Origin: Asterochloris sp. CNOR1
Taxonomy: Eukaryota; Chlorophyta; Trebouxiophyceae; Trebouxiales; Trebouxiaceae
Assembly: GCA_963969365.1 (NCBI GenBank)
Contig: OZ017746.1
Location: forward strand, 4,030,001 to 4,094,000
DNA length: 64,000 bases
Direction: 5' to 3'
Shown here: positions 49,501 to 58,789 of the stretch, one piece after another
Layout: the number at the start of each line of letters is the position of its first letter
How positions within the stretch are numbered: the stretch's first letter is position 1
Translations under genes and position numbers: made by a program
Notes under the pieces: generated by a model
The model's input: only the letters and a program-made list of their open reading frames with translations
The model's database searches: none
What the model was told of the DNA's origin: nothing

Positions 49501-50457
49501 CTGTGCCGGTGTGCATTCATCATCAGGCGGTTTGCCATGCCAGTAATGGCATGCCTCAGATTGTATGTCCCCACAGTGGCAAGAGCACTCCACTCTTCAA
49601 GGTGCCTTGAGCACTGACGGTACACCTTTTGCAGGGTTACCAGATGAAGTGGCAAGGTCGTCACCTGTCAAGATCTCCTGGCTGTTGCAGGGCTGCCAGG
49701 TGGACTGGGAAGCCATCCTGTCCCCCAACCCTGCTGCCTTCATTGCCAGCGTCAGCCCCTGGCTGTACCCGGCTGCTGCCAGGGAGCCTGTCCAGCCGCC
49801 CTCTGGCACGGGCGGGCTGCAAGCTGCCTCTGCCAAGTTGGACTCTGGCATTGCTGAGGCGCAGCCTCCCTCAGGTGAGAGTGGTGTCTGCATTGAGAAC
49901 GATTAAGGAGGAATGTGCCGCGCTCACCTAGATCCCACTGCGGCTGATGATGACAGCAGGATGATGTTTATGTCATTTTAGGGGTATCTGGAGGGTGTGG
50001 GACAGCAGCTTCCTGTGACCTGCTGGAGTGTATGACCTTCTGGCCTATTGCTATGCAGCCTGGCAGCCAAATGCAGAGCCATGCTGCAGAGGATGCCTGC
50101 CCTCTGCATGTGCACCTGCTTGTTGCGAGTGAGGCACAGAGCTTCCCAGCACCATGGGGGGCACACTGGGGAGGACATGTGAGCACAGCATATTCATGCT
50201 TGAGTACAAGCGCTGCTTCCTAAGCTGCAGGCAGCGGCGCCCAGGAACAGCAGCAGCCAGCAGGAAATAGGGCATCCACGCTGCCTGGAAGAGCAGTGCC
50301 TACCTCAGCATCAGGCAGGACGGATCCCCAGCAAGGTGCGGGCAAGGCTGTGGAGCAGAAGGATGTGGTGGCCACGCTGCCATCTGTGGCAAGGGTTTTG
50401 GACACAATGCGCAAGCGCCTGGAAGCTCTGAATGGGCCTGGCGCAGAGCGCATCTGA
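37590..50457 (+). CDS. SRFR1: SRFR1 / TTC13-type tetratricopeptide repeat protein
   Basis: Nineteen exons chain in phase: 37590-37769, 37883-37972, 38178-38354, 38483-38768, 39332-39444, 40271-40393, 40745-40909, 41344-41545, 42046-42260, 43058-43168, 43443-43580, 44057-44239, 45367-45547, 46116-46208, 48070-48185, 48419-48513, 49110-49215, 49691-49874 and 50231-50457, giving 994 residues. The N-terminal half is TPR repeats (for example NLAQCHQQLKLNRKALK, WNMLGRCQVSSGDVTDGIRS, CYHALGYHARAVQDYQRAF). The C-terminal half carries the family signature seen in Arabidopsis SRFR1 and animal TTC13: GFLPNKRQQ, CWRDAMDVVVRWRQLSEPND, FGSHTPI, LEGTR-like MEGTRLTIV, EFSIRTPVTPSRW, WYNFMPLARGTAAVGYITLL and QVDWEAILSPNPAAFIASV. 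YITLLGIFLAAGM is a possible membrane helix. In plants SRFR1 restrains TIR-NLR immunity and binds TCP factors and EDS1; the algal role is not known. The start ATG opens the first TPR directly. Confidence 0.94.
42241..42475 (+). repeat. Donor echoes of SRFR1 exon 42046-42260
   Basis: The exon end CTGCTGCCCAGCTTCAAG with its donor (boundary 42260) recurs as CTGCTGCCCAGCTGCAAG at 42363 and CTGCTGCCCAGCTCGAGA, followed by GTGAGT, at 42462. Spacings are about 103 and 99 bases. The 42462 copy still carries a good donor motif. Confidence 0.75.
43560..43715 (+). repeat. Donor echo of SRFR1 exon 43443-43580
   Basis: GCGCAATGTG|GTGGGTCTGTGCATGAC, boundary 43580, recurs as GTGCAATGTG|GTGAGCACATGCATGAC with boundary at 43681, 101 bases on, followed by matching CC-AGCACA sequence. 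Confidence 0.7.
43955..44110 (+). repeat. Acceptor echo of SRFR1 exon 44057-44239
   Basis: CTGGCCTGCCAG|GTGAAGCGGCAGCGAG at 43956-43983 precedes the real CATTGCCCTGCAG|GTGAAGGACAGGCAGC by 89 bases. Similarity continues into the exon (VKRQRAGAQAAVATAE versus VKDRQQRGPGAKTAVQTAG). Confidence 0.7.
44640..45390 (+). repeat. 110-bp-period acceptor array ending at SRFR1 exon 45367-45547
   Basis: Six acceptor-like AGs lie at 44815, 44926, 45037, 45147, 45256 and 45366, spaced 111, 111, 110, 109 and 110. Each is followed by related sequence of the type GAAGTATGGGTGGACCTGCAACCCAGCA; the last is the true exon start, GTGGTCTGGGTGGACCTGCT. The body of each unit (TCTGCTCAGCTTCTTGCTCCCTGGCATGTCA, shown here only by type) is also repeated. 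Less regular copies may start at 44643 and 44717. Only the final unit opens into the conserved FGSHTP exon. Confidence 0.9.
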
Positions 50458-50831
50458 CATCAACACAACAAGGGCACTTCATCGAGCGATGTTGAAGAGG
50501 TCCCTGACTTTCCCAGGCCCCACATCTGGATGAGTCCAAACAGTGCAGCAGCTTTCATTAGGCCCTTCCATTGCTAACCCCCTCTTCATCTCAGAACACA
50601 TGCACAGTGCTCCGCAGCAAAGCAAACACGGCAGCTGGTATGATTTGTGCCATGACAGCTCTTGCTTGACATTTGGTTGTGTAGAGTGACGCCAATAGGT
50701 GTCTCTGCAGCAAGTGAGGCTTAAAACTACATCTCATGAATTGAATCAAACACAGCAAAGAGGCCAATTCATGACGAGAGCTGCCCCATGCTGCAGCTGG
50801 TCACAAGAATTTCATGCAGAGCAAGCTGGCG
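50458..50831. other. Convergent 3' intergenic region
   Basis: These 374 bases lie between the stops of SRFR1 (+) and ARL2 (-). I see no coding sequence, repeat or TGTAA signal on either strand in the expected orientation. Confidence 0.6.
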
Positions 50832-53332
50832 TCAGTCCAGCACGAATATCCTGGAGCGTACATCGGCCGTGACCCACTCAAACCCATCCAGCAGGCCAGC
50901 CCCCGATACTGCGCTGCAGGCTATCACGCGCCAGTGCCTGGTGCCCATAGCCTGCAGGTCAAGGGCCTGTTCTATTTGCTCAGCGGTCAGCGCTCCCTGG
51001 ATGTCCTGCTTGTTTGCAAATATGAGCAGGCTGGCCCCGGCCAGGCGCTCCTCCTTAAGCAGGCCGTGCAGCTCCTGACGGCAGTCCTGGAGGCGTTGGG
51101 TGTCGGCGCTGTCCACCACCCAGATCATGGCGTCCGTCTGCAGGCAAGCAGGGGAACAGCATTCGGTGCAGTCGTGAGGGTGCTGCGCCACCGCTAAAGC
51201 TCTCCTGCAGGCTCTGAGCATCTGCGCACGGGCATTCATGCCAAGAATCATGCTTCCATCTGCAGGCAGGTATGGGTAACCCCTTTGACACCAATGGGCT
51301 CCGAGAGTGTAGACCTGCAGGCACATGCTGTGCCTTAAGTCACTGCAGTTCTCTGCAGACAGACAGGGGAGCAGTACGAGGCTGCAGCAGACATAACCAT
51401 GTCCTGATACAGAGGGTGTCATTCTGCTGTTGCGGGGCGTCCCCACCATCTACCATTCTGATCATGGCATTTGTTGCACAGTAGCTGCACTGCCTTGCTG
51501 CAGAATCACCAATGCTGCCTGCACACCGCATCAACATCATCTGAGGCGTGAGGGGCCGAAGACGCTGCGCTTTCATCGGCAGAACCACTATGAGCAGGTC
51601 TGCTGCTGAAGTTGTGTCTGAATGCAGCAGGAGCAGTAGCAGCAGCGCAAGGGGCTTTGTTGCAGCGCCGCCAGCACCCCGGGTGGAGGAAATTGCGTGG
51701 AGCCCAGAAGGGTAAACCACATGGGACATGCCTGCACATCCTGCACGCCTCTCCCTGCTGCTGGAAGGCTGACGTGGCTGAGTTCTCTAAGTGTCCAGGC
51801 AGCAGAGCTGCAGCGCACTCTGAGCTTTGCCTGGGTCAGAGCGACACATGCCATAGTACCTGCTGCCCAGGCTTGCACAGACTGCGCCTGTCTCCCTCCT
51901 CACAACAGCAGCAAAAGGCTGCAGCTCTGAACTTTGCCTGGTTGAGAGCAACAAACGCCCAGGTACCTGCTGCCCAGGCTTGCACAGACTGCGCCTGTGC
52001 CCCTCCTCACAACAGCAGCAAGAGCCATGCTTTATGTAGAGACTGTTGCTGCAGGTGCTGCCATCCTGCCGCAGGGCATCAGGCAGCCCACGCTCTGTAG
52101 CGGCTCGGGTGGCTATCTGAGGGAGCAGCATCAGGCTGTGCGGGCCCCTGTAGTGTCTGGCCCCACCCTACAAGCTGGCCCTCACTGACAGCCGCTCACA
52201 CAGCAGTCACTGGCTGCAGGACATCTGCCACAATTTGTGGGCAGACTGGTGTGGCTCGAAGCTATGCTGACTGAACAGGAGCGCTGTATCTGATGAGCTA
52301 GCAGCAGCCTGCACGAAATGTTTCACTGCCAAGGCGGGGTGCTGCCATGCTGGCTCCACATCCAAGCAGCGACAGACCTGCCCACAACAGATTTGCAGGC
52401 TGGTTGCAGCCTGTCACAGCTGCCGGCATGTCACGACTCTGTTCATGCAATATCAGCAGCAGGCCAGAGGGCCACAACAGCCCTGCCTGGCATTGCTGAC
52501 TGAGCTCCTGGCGTTGCAAGTCAGCAGCAGACCTGCTCATAGTAGTTCCGCCAGTACGAGCGCAGCGTCTTCTGCCCCCCCACGTCCCAGATGTTGAGGC
52601 GCCCGTCGTGGAATTGCATGGTCTTGATGTTGAACCCCAGCGTGGGGCTGACCGTGCTGGTGTCCTCTCCGTTGATACGCTTCACGATGGTAGTCTTGCC
52701 TGCAGGGGTGCAGGTTTCTGTGGTCAGGTGCTGGCAGCTGGGCTCATATACCTGCAACTGCCCCTGTGGGGTATCGGCTGTGCCTATCCAGCCTGCCGTA
52801 GTAGTCTTGCCTGCCGGGGGATCAGGCTTCTGCAGCCAACTTCATGCAGCTGGAACTCGTGTAGCTGCAGCTGGACCTTTGGCCCAGCGATGATGCAGTT
52901 CAGCCTGTACTGCGCTGCGACAGTGGCGCCTGAAAGGCTTGGTTATGATGCTCCAGCCTGAGATGCATTGCAGCAGCGGTGCCTGTGGGCATGCTGTTGG
53001 GCTGCTGCGGCCTGAGGCCTGTGGGGCAGGTACTGGGTCAGGTGGTGCTGAGGTGCATATCTGTAGCTCTGCCTGTTGAGCAAGAACTGGGCAAGGACTG
53101 TGTTGTGCTGATGGTCAATGATTTGGGGGCTCCTGGAGTCCATTCTGTACCATCTGGTGCAGGCAGAGACTGCAGCTGTGCCTGCTCGATGTAGGCACTA
53201 CAGTGTGGAGATCAGCCTATAGTTTGTGTCTCCCAGGTCAGACAGCTTACCTGCATTGTCCAGCCCCACCATCAGGATGCGGATCTCCTTTTCTCTCCTC
53301 TTGACCTTCCTGATGATGGTGAGCAGGCCCAT
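50832..53332 (-). CDS. ARL2: ADP-ribosylation-factor-like GTPase ARL2
   Basis: Three exons, 53332-53251, 52699-52533 and 51137-50832, join in phase to 184 residues, exactly the usual ARL2 length. The protein starts [20 protein letters not shown]-box motifs are complete: GLDNAGKT (P-loop), the switch-I threonine within [16 protein letters not shown] (switch II), NKQD and SAVSG-type CSAVSG. Gly2 is present, but ARL2 proteins are typically not myristoylated. Known role: ARL2 cycles GTP with tubulin cofactors TBCC/TBCD/TBCE and binds PDE6D/BART, controlling tubulin folding and cargo release; the plant ortholog is TITAN5. The intron 52532-51138 is 1.4 kb and unusually structured, with inverted and direct copies of both flanking exons. 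Confidence 0.96.
51190..51485 (-). repeat. Two degenerate copies of the ARL2 third-exon start
   Basis: The real exon opens at 51137 with codons for [17 protein letters not shown] after CTGCAG. A copy at about 51425-51478 encodes [17 protein letters not shown], about 340 bases upstream. A weaker one at about 51200-51262 follows its own CTGCAG and aligns at the DNA level around CCTGCAGAYGGA-GC-ATGAT. Both sit on the same strand as the gene and carry no intact remainder of the exon. Confidence 0.7.
51547..51610 (+). repeat. Inverted copy of ARL2 second-exon end and its donor
   Basis: On the plus strand, opposite to the gene, GAAGACGCTGCGCT at 51558-51571 and ACTATGAGCAGGTCTGCTGC at 51587-51606 copy the end of exon 52699-52533 together with its GTCTGC donor. 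About 45 of 52 bases match. Because it is inverted, the pre-mRNA of this intron is complementary to the exon-2 donor region, about 0.9 kb away. Confidence 0.85.
51818..52025. repeat. Two-copy 106-bp tandem repeat in the ARL2 intron
   Basis: Units start CTCTGAGCTTTGCCTGG at 51818 and CTCTGAACTTTGCCTGG at 51924. Each contains CTGCTGCCCAGGCTTGCACA and CCTCCTCACAACAGCAGCAA, with about ten differences over 100 bases. Confidence 0.85.
52690..52860 (-). repeat. Acceptor echo of ARL2 exon 52699-52533
   Basis: On the minus strand the P-loop exon opens GCAAGACTACCATCG at 52699. GCAAGACTACTACGG, preceded by a CAG, starts at 52810, which is 111 bases upstream. The sequence around both (GCAGCTGG-CT, CAGG-TTCTG) is also repeated. 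Confidence 0.75.
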
Positions 53333-53373
53333 GCCGCCCAAGTGCCAAGATCAATGCTGCCAGGAATCACGCC

Positions 53374-56103
53374 ATGACCAGATCCGATCTGGACAAGTCA
53401 GCCATTCGCAGATATTGCCGCTCTCTGCCTCTGCTTGAGGACGGCACATTTGAGAGGGAGCTCAACAGGTCTGACTGTTGACCACATGAAACACCATTGA
53501 GTGTCTGTGCATTCTTCACAGCTGCAATCTGTCCTGTATTGCACTCCACTGGACATGAATCTGGCGGCAAGAGTCCGAAGCTGTGATGTGGCTCATGTCA
53601 CCGACAACATGAAAACATATGCTGTACAATGGCCAGCAGCCAGGCACAGATCGGACACGGGGGACCGTACTTCTGCAGAGGTGGAGACTTGGCCAGCTGA
53701 TCTGCCTGGCAGCCTTGCATGCTGACTTTCTTGCTGCAGGCATCAGGGAGTGGCAAGGGCTGGTCTTTCAAGCAGCTGCAGGAAGGGTAGATCACAGAGA
53801 GCAGCCAGCATGAGGACAGGGGGCCCTTCCTTACAGGCAGGCCTTGTGATGCCATGTACTGGCTCTGTACAGCAGGAGCGTCAGAGCAGAGCGCCCTGCT
53901 ATGCTGATTGGCAGTGGCAGCCAGTGGAGCAGCTCAGTGCCCCAGTGGGGTGGCAGCCAGTTCAGGACACATCTTGTGCTCTCTCTCAGGTGGCAGGCAC
54001 CGGGCAACCCAAGTGCCCACGGTGCCAGTCAGCCATGCCTTTAGGCACCCTCCTGCATTCTGACAGGGTTGACAGTGCTGCAGGCTGCATGTCATGGACA
54101 TTCGAGATCATCGTGACACAATGTTCCATCAAGATCTCTTGACAGTGATCTCCGCAGGCTCTGAGCTGTGGTATCACACAATCTCGAGCTGGCAGCTCTT
54201 GCATGCAGGCGGAGCGGCTGCAAAGCTTGCAGAAGGAATTACAGGCAGTCAGGGAGAGACGGGAGGAACTGCTGGAGCATCAGCAGGAGGAGCTGCTCAA
54301 GTATGAACCAGATCAGACTAAAGTGGAACAACTACATCCAGCCATTGTGCTGCGGACTACAGCTGAGCAGAACCTGCTGGACGAGTGGGCACTGCTGGAG
54401 GGCCACCATGCAGGTGAGCAATGCGGCAGAGCGCCTAACGCATGGTGGCAGGCAGCCCATCTTGTGTAGGGCTCAGCCAGCATCCTGCAGCCTGTCAATC
54501 CATTATTGTGTTACCTGACTACCAGGTAGTGGTGGTGGCTGCGGTGGTCCACCTGCTGGACTTGGCAGCACCAGGGCCGTGCATTAAGGCACCTACTGGC
54601 ACAGACTGCATGCATGGATTTGCATGCTGCGCACCACGCCTTGCGGAAGCCCCCCGTTGCTGCAGCCACACTATTGACTGCCTTGTCCAGAGATTGCAAG
54701 GGATGACGGTAGGGCGGCTCCATGGAGAGTGGCAGCATAGGCAGGTGGCAAGTGCCGGAGCAGGCGGCACCAGCTTGCACCGCACCTCTTGGGTGAACCA
54801 CACAAAGGGGCTGCAGCAGGGTCATCGAGAGCCAGCACTGCAGCAGCATGTCCCTGGCCAGTAAACGCCTGCCGCCAGCTCGGCTTTGCGGCTAGTCAGT
54901 GCTCAGAAGCTGGACCATAGTGCCCACCGCGGCCTGCAGGAGGCTGGTGGCGCCTGCTGCACATAGCTGACCTGACAGCTGCACCATGGTGGAGGAATTG
55001 CCATGCTGCCGGTCAACGCACCCTTTCAAGAGTCTGTGGCGTCCTGCTGCACATGGGACGCAGTGTAGCATCCTGAAGACGCTGATCAGCTCTCAACTGG
55101 TGGGGTCTTGGGTCTTTGCAAGACCTGTCGCCGCCCAGCTGGTGTGACGGGCCGCCCCCTTTGATCGGCTTCCAGAGGTGCTCGGTGCGCCACGCAGCAG
55201 GAGGACTGACCAGAGGGTGCTGCCTGCAGGGCTGAAAATCTCTGCAGAATGTGTAAGTTTGCAGCGGAAATTCCCAACTTCCCTGAGCAGCCAGATGAGG
55301 ACGGCTTCCTGCACTTCCCTGTGCCTGTCCCATTCTTGGAAGGGAGAACAGACATGTTTGTGCGTGATGTCCACAAGGCGCTCTGGGATCACGTCGCCAA
55401 CAGCAGCTCGAATGGCTTTCTGTTTACCGGCAACGCAGGCATCGGCAGGACATCATGGTGGCTGGTGTGGGTTCTCATCAAGTGAGGGCAGCTCCTGGTG
55501 CTGAAGGTTGCATACAGTGAGGTGCTGTGAAAAGTCTCCAAGGAGCATGACCTGAAAGCTGGCATCTTTGAGACACTGGAGCAACTTGACAGCAGCATCA
55601 ACCCAGCTGTTATGTGGCGGTGCACACCCAAGGCACCTTTGCTGCCTGGCTCCATGGAATGACAGTACCCAAATTGCCTCAATCAGCTTCAGACCAGGTG
55701 AAGCAGCACCGCACCAATCTTAAGCAACATGTTCTGTTGCTTGAAGCAATCAATTGATTCAAGCAACAGAACGTGGTGCAGATGATTGATCGGAAGCCTT
55801 TGAATTTGGGATTGCCATCAAGTACTCCCCAGCAAAATGTGCCATGCAAGACTTCCAGTAAGGCCCTGCCAGAGCCACAAGTCCCTGTCACAACGACGGT
55901 AATGGAATTGGATTATGCAGTGGCTCCTGTTTCCTAGGCCTGCTGCTTTCATGCCTGCCCATTCAGCTCCATCATCACCCGAGCCCGACAACCTATGGCA
56001 ACTCAAGAAAGAATGCAGGGAGCAATACTCGATGCATATCCTTGCACCCTTGGAGATCCAAGCTGTCAAAGATCTGATTCGCATATGTGGCAAGGAAAGC
56101 TGA
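53374..56103 (+). pseudogene. P-loop NTPase gene of RHS/Crinkler kind, probably decayed
   Basis: Recognisable pieces on the plus strand are: 53374-53468 (MTRSDLDKSAIRRYCRSLPL, possible first exon); 54209-54413, a coiled coil with LQSLQKELQAVRERREELLE; 55265-55483, with FVRDVHKALWDHV and a Walker-A-like GNAGIGRTS; and about 55968-56103, with SSPEPDNLWQLKKECREQYS. The second and third pieces join in phase. In many algal, oomycete and protist RHS/Crinkler proteins a receptor-like head is followed by FVR-, GNPGIGKS- and TSP-type motifs in this order, so the family assignment is reasonable. Here the Walker lysine is arginine, a stop follows directly at 55484-55486, no compatible exon joins the two halves, and the Walker B part is not found. 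The function of such proteins in algae is unknown. Confidence 0.5.
55727..55772. repeat. Near-perfect palindrome
   Basis: ACATGTTCTGTTGCTTGAA and TTCAAGCAACAGAACGT flank a short AT-rich centre (CAATCAATTG). The arms are about 18-22 bases with only one or two mismatches. It lies between the P-loop and C-terminal pieces of the decayed NTPase gene. No target-site duplication is obvious. Confidence 0.75.
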
Positions 56104-57225
56104 CCTCAATGCACAATTGGTATCTCAGATGGAAATGGGCCTGGTCAGGGCGCCTTGTGCGCACAGACTGCTGGCATGCCTGGCCCCCAGCTTGCTAGTT
56201 GCCTCTGCAGGTAGACGCTGCACTGAGTGCAGAGCAGCCCCACCTGACCCTGCAGATTGCTTTCCAGCGGAAGAAGTGGCAGTGGGTCTGTCTGCTGAGG
56301 ATGGCAAGTGACATTCACGCCAGCCATAGTGGGTCGCTCTGATGGTCTGTGCTCTTTTTAGGACGCAGGATGGTGCAGCTGGCAGGCTTGGGGCTTTGTT
56401 GTTGACAGGGTGCTGCTGATGTTACATGAAAGGCTCCCACCTGTCTGGACAGATTGTCTGAACAGCCTGTCTGGACAGCACACTCATAGTCTGCACCCAA
56501 TGTTGCCTGTTTTAACCGCATGGCCCTGGGCAGCGTCCAATTTCAGCAGTCCTATTGAGCAGGGCCAGAGGTCAAAAATTGTGGGAAGGTTGATGGTGAT
56601 CTAAAGCTTTGACCTGATCATTATTGCCCAATACAGGAGATGCCCTCAGTAACTTGTTGCCAGGCTCTGAGTCGAGATTTCAGACTTCCATCACAGTGTC
56701 AGCCTAGGGTATCTGACATCACCTCATGCATTATGATGTCTTCCTGGCCTAGTCTCCTGCTCCACCAATGTCTGTGCTGTGCCTTGAGCTGACCACTAAC
56801 TTGTTTGAGCTATCCCTGTTGCAGGGTCAGAGCTCAATGGACTTGGATGGGTGCCTCTGTATGTCCATCCAACCTTCAGACAACATATGCAGCCAGGCAG
56901 GGCCCACTGTCACTCCCGACCTCAGCACAAGCTTCATCTGCCCAGGACCATCTTGACATATCTCATGCGCTCAACAGCTGCCGCCCGGGGGTTTTGCCGT
57001 TCTGCTGGCAATGGTCTGCCTCACTTCAGCTGATGTCGCCAGCAGCAAGAGGGTTCTACTGAAGATGCCTGTGCCAGGTAAAGCAAATGTATCTGTACAG
57101 CTGACAGACAAGCCCAAGGCAGCGCCTGTTGTGCCCATGTAGTGGGTCAGTAGCACAGCACTGCTTTGCCACTGTAGCACCATGATATGCACAGAGGTTG
57201 ACTGGTGTCCACTGCTGCATGAGTC
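56104..57225. other. Stretch without a convincing gene
   Basis: I find no exon chain or known domain on either strand. Short open frames here have no family resemblance. It probably includes the 3' remains of the decayed NTPase gene and the promoter or 5' exons of the Cys-rich gene. Confidence 0.5.
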
Positions 57226-57540
57226 TTGTGTTGCAGGTGCAACAACTCCAGGAGAACGATCCCCTGTGCTGACCAAATGGCATCCCCTGCCCAGGTTGCA
57301 ACACACTCCAAAAAATGTCTTTGCAGGCGCCCCTGGCACAGAGCCCTCAGGACCAGCAACGCCGGGTTTTCACAGAATACTGTCTCTGTGCAGGCAACAA
57401 CAGATTCAAGGTCGGAACTGCAGGCACTACTCCTGCTCAGAGCCCTGGCCACCAGTATGGCATATCCAGGCAGCAACACATGTCCACAGCGCTCTGCAAG
57501 AACCCCTGGCACAGAGCTGCCCGCATCCAACCCTGTATAT
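57226..57540 (+). repeat. Short repeated exon-like units with acceptors
   Basis: Units of the type GCAGG-(GCACCCCTGG / TACTCCTGC)-CAGAGC recur near 57235, 57328, 57420 and 57500. Translated, they give GATTPGERSP, GAPGTEPSGP, GTTPAQSPGH and RTPGTELPAS, each preceded by an acceptor-like CAG or AAG. They may be real short Pro/Thr-rich exons of the downstream gene or echoes of exon 57501-57622. Confidence 0.5.
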
Positions 57541-58224
57541 GAGTCCCCCGCACCGCCCACCACTTCCACGCCTCCCCCTGCTTCATCCGCCCCAGTCACC
57601 CCAACCTCAGAGCCAACCCCCAGTAAGCCGGATGCAGTTGCATGACCGCCTCCTGTTCATGCTGCAGGGGTTCCATCTCCCCCATGTCTGTTGCACTGGC
57701 AACTCACACAGCCCTGTCGAGCGCACAGTCCTTTTGTGCCTGGCGTACTCAACCAGCTTATGTGTTTGTCTATCAACCCATATACATGCGGATTGCCTGG
57801 TGGCCACATCTTCCTTGTGCATGGCATTTTCAGTGTCATATGTCTGCCTGGACGCTGAAGTGCCCTTGTCACCTTCTGCAGGCAGCACATGCACGTACAT
57901 TGGTGGTGGAGACCCCTGTAAGCCCTCAGGCATGTGTGCCGCTGGGCAGTGCACCCCCAACATCGATGGCCAGGGCTCTTGCACAGATGACTTCAGTGGT
58001 GAGCTGGCATGCATTCCACCGTACAAAACTACCCTTACAGCTTGCCAGCAGCAGTGGTGCTGTGAAGGCTCTGCCTGCTTACGCTGCCTGCACCAACCTG
58101 TAGGTGATGGATATGCCTACGTGGTCTGCTCTGCTGATGCACCCTGCGGTGCTGGGGAAGTTTATCAGTACTCTTCCTGTTTTAGTGGCCAGGCAGGCAA
58201 GGGCAAGTGTTTTACGCTGGTCTG
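57501..58224 (+). CDS. Cysteine-rich, probably secreted or cell-wall protein (5' end uncertain)
   Basis: Two exons fit: 57501-57622, a Pro/Thr/Ser-rich linker (ESPAPPTTSTPPPASSAPVT), and 57882-58224, a domain with about 15 cysteines in some 114 residues, including CTYIGGGDPCKPSGMCAAGQ and WCCEGSACLRC, ending CFTLV before TGA. They join in phase. Paired short-spaced cysteines with Gly-rich loops suggest a disulfide-bonded extracellular fold, with the linker likely O-glycosylated as in algal wall proteins. I recognise no named family, and no signal peptide can be placed because the upstream exons (perhaps the units at 57226-57500) are unresolved. The next signal downstream is TGTAA at 58421. 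Confidence 0.5.
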
Positions 58225-58420
58225 AGCTGGATCTGTTTGTGGTGGAACTATTGTGTTGCTCATTTTGGTTGGGTCAGCCACCTAAACCTAGCTGTACCCC
58301 TTGATACAGTACCCCCCTCGCATTGAACATTGTCATGCCATGCCATGCATGACGCAACCTCGGTGGTCCACATGCTGTGGCCGACATGGTTGCCTCCTGC
58401 GCCAAGGGATTGATGACTCC

Positions 58421-58425
58421 TGTAA
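58421..58425 (+). terminator. Possible poly(A) signal of the Cys-rich gene
   Basis: TGTAA occurs about 200 bases after the stop codon. Short motif, modest support. Confidence 0.3.
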
Positions 58426-58594
58426 GTGACTGCCATACCAGCGGGCTGTGCCACCAAGCACTGATTACAGTAAGGTTGTGCTGCTCATGTTCAGCAGTGG
58501 CCCGCGTGTTCATGGACATCTTTCCTGCCATCCCAGACTTGTGTGTATTATTACTACAGCACATGAAACCCAGCTTATCCAGTCTGCAGCGCCA

Positions 58595-58599
58595 TTACA
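58595..58599 (-). terminator. Possible poly(A) signal of plastid SecY
   Basis: TTACA on the plus strand is TGTAA on the minus strand, 191 bases past the SecY stop. Confidence 0.35.
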
Positions 58600-58789
58600 G
58601 TTCACTGATCATTCAAGTGCTGAATTATGGCATGCATTGAGCACCAGAGGTGGAGCTCAAAGATTTTCATGCAAGCATCTGAGCTCAGCCGTGGAGTGAC
58701 AGCTCAGCCCATAAAATATCCTTAGGATCTCATGGACTTGCACAGGGTGTCCACCTTTCTTGCTTCGTTAATTTGTTCTGTCTGGCCAC

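Larger units (their letters stand above)
58225..58789. other. Convergent 3' intergenic region
   Basis: This lies between the Cys-rich gene (+) and SecY (-). It holds TGTAA at 58421 on the plus strand and TTACA (TGTAA on the minus strand) at 58465 and 58595, plausible poly(A) signals for the two genes. No coding sequence is seen. Confidence 0.5.

Noticed and set aside
51137-52532. A second, pseudogenised ARL2 copy
   Set aside because: Only fragments of about 50-60 bases at exon edges are present, some inverted. A retro- or segmental pseudogene would carry more of the coding sequence.
57182-58225. 347-codon continuous open frame ending in the Cys-rich domain
   Set aside because: The first two thirds has the Trp/His/Cys-rich composition of translated intron. 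Internal acceptor and donor sites fit a split gene better, so only 57501-57622 and 57882-58224 were kept.
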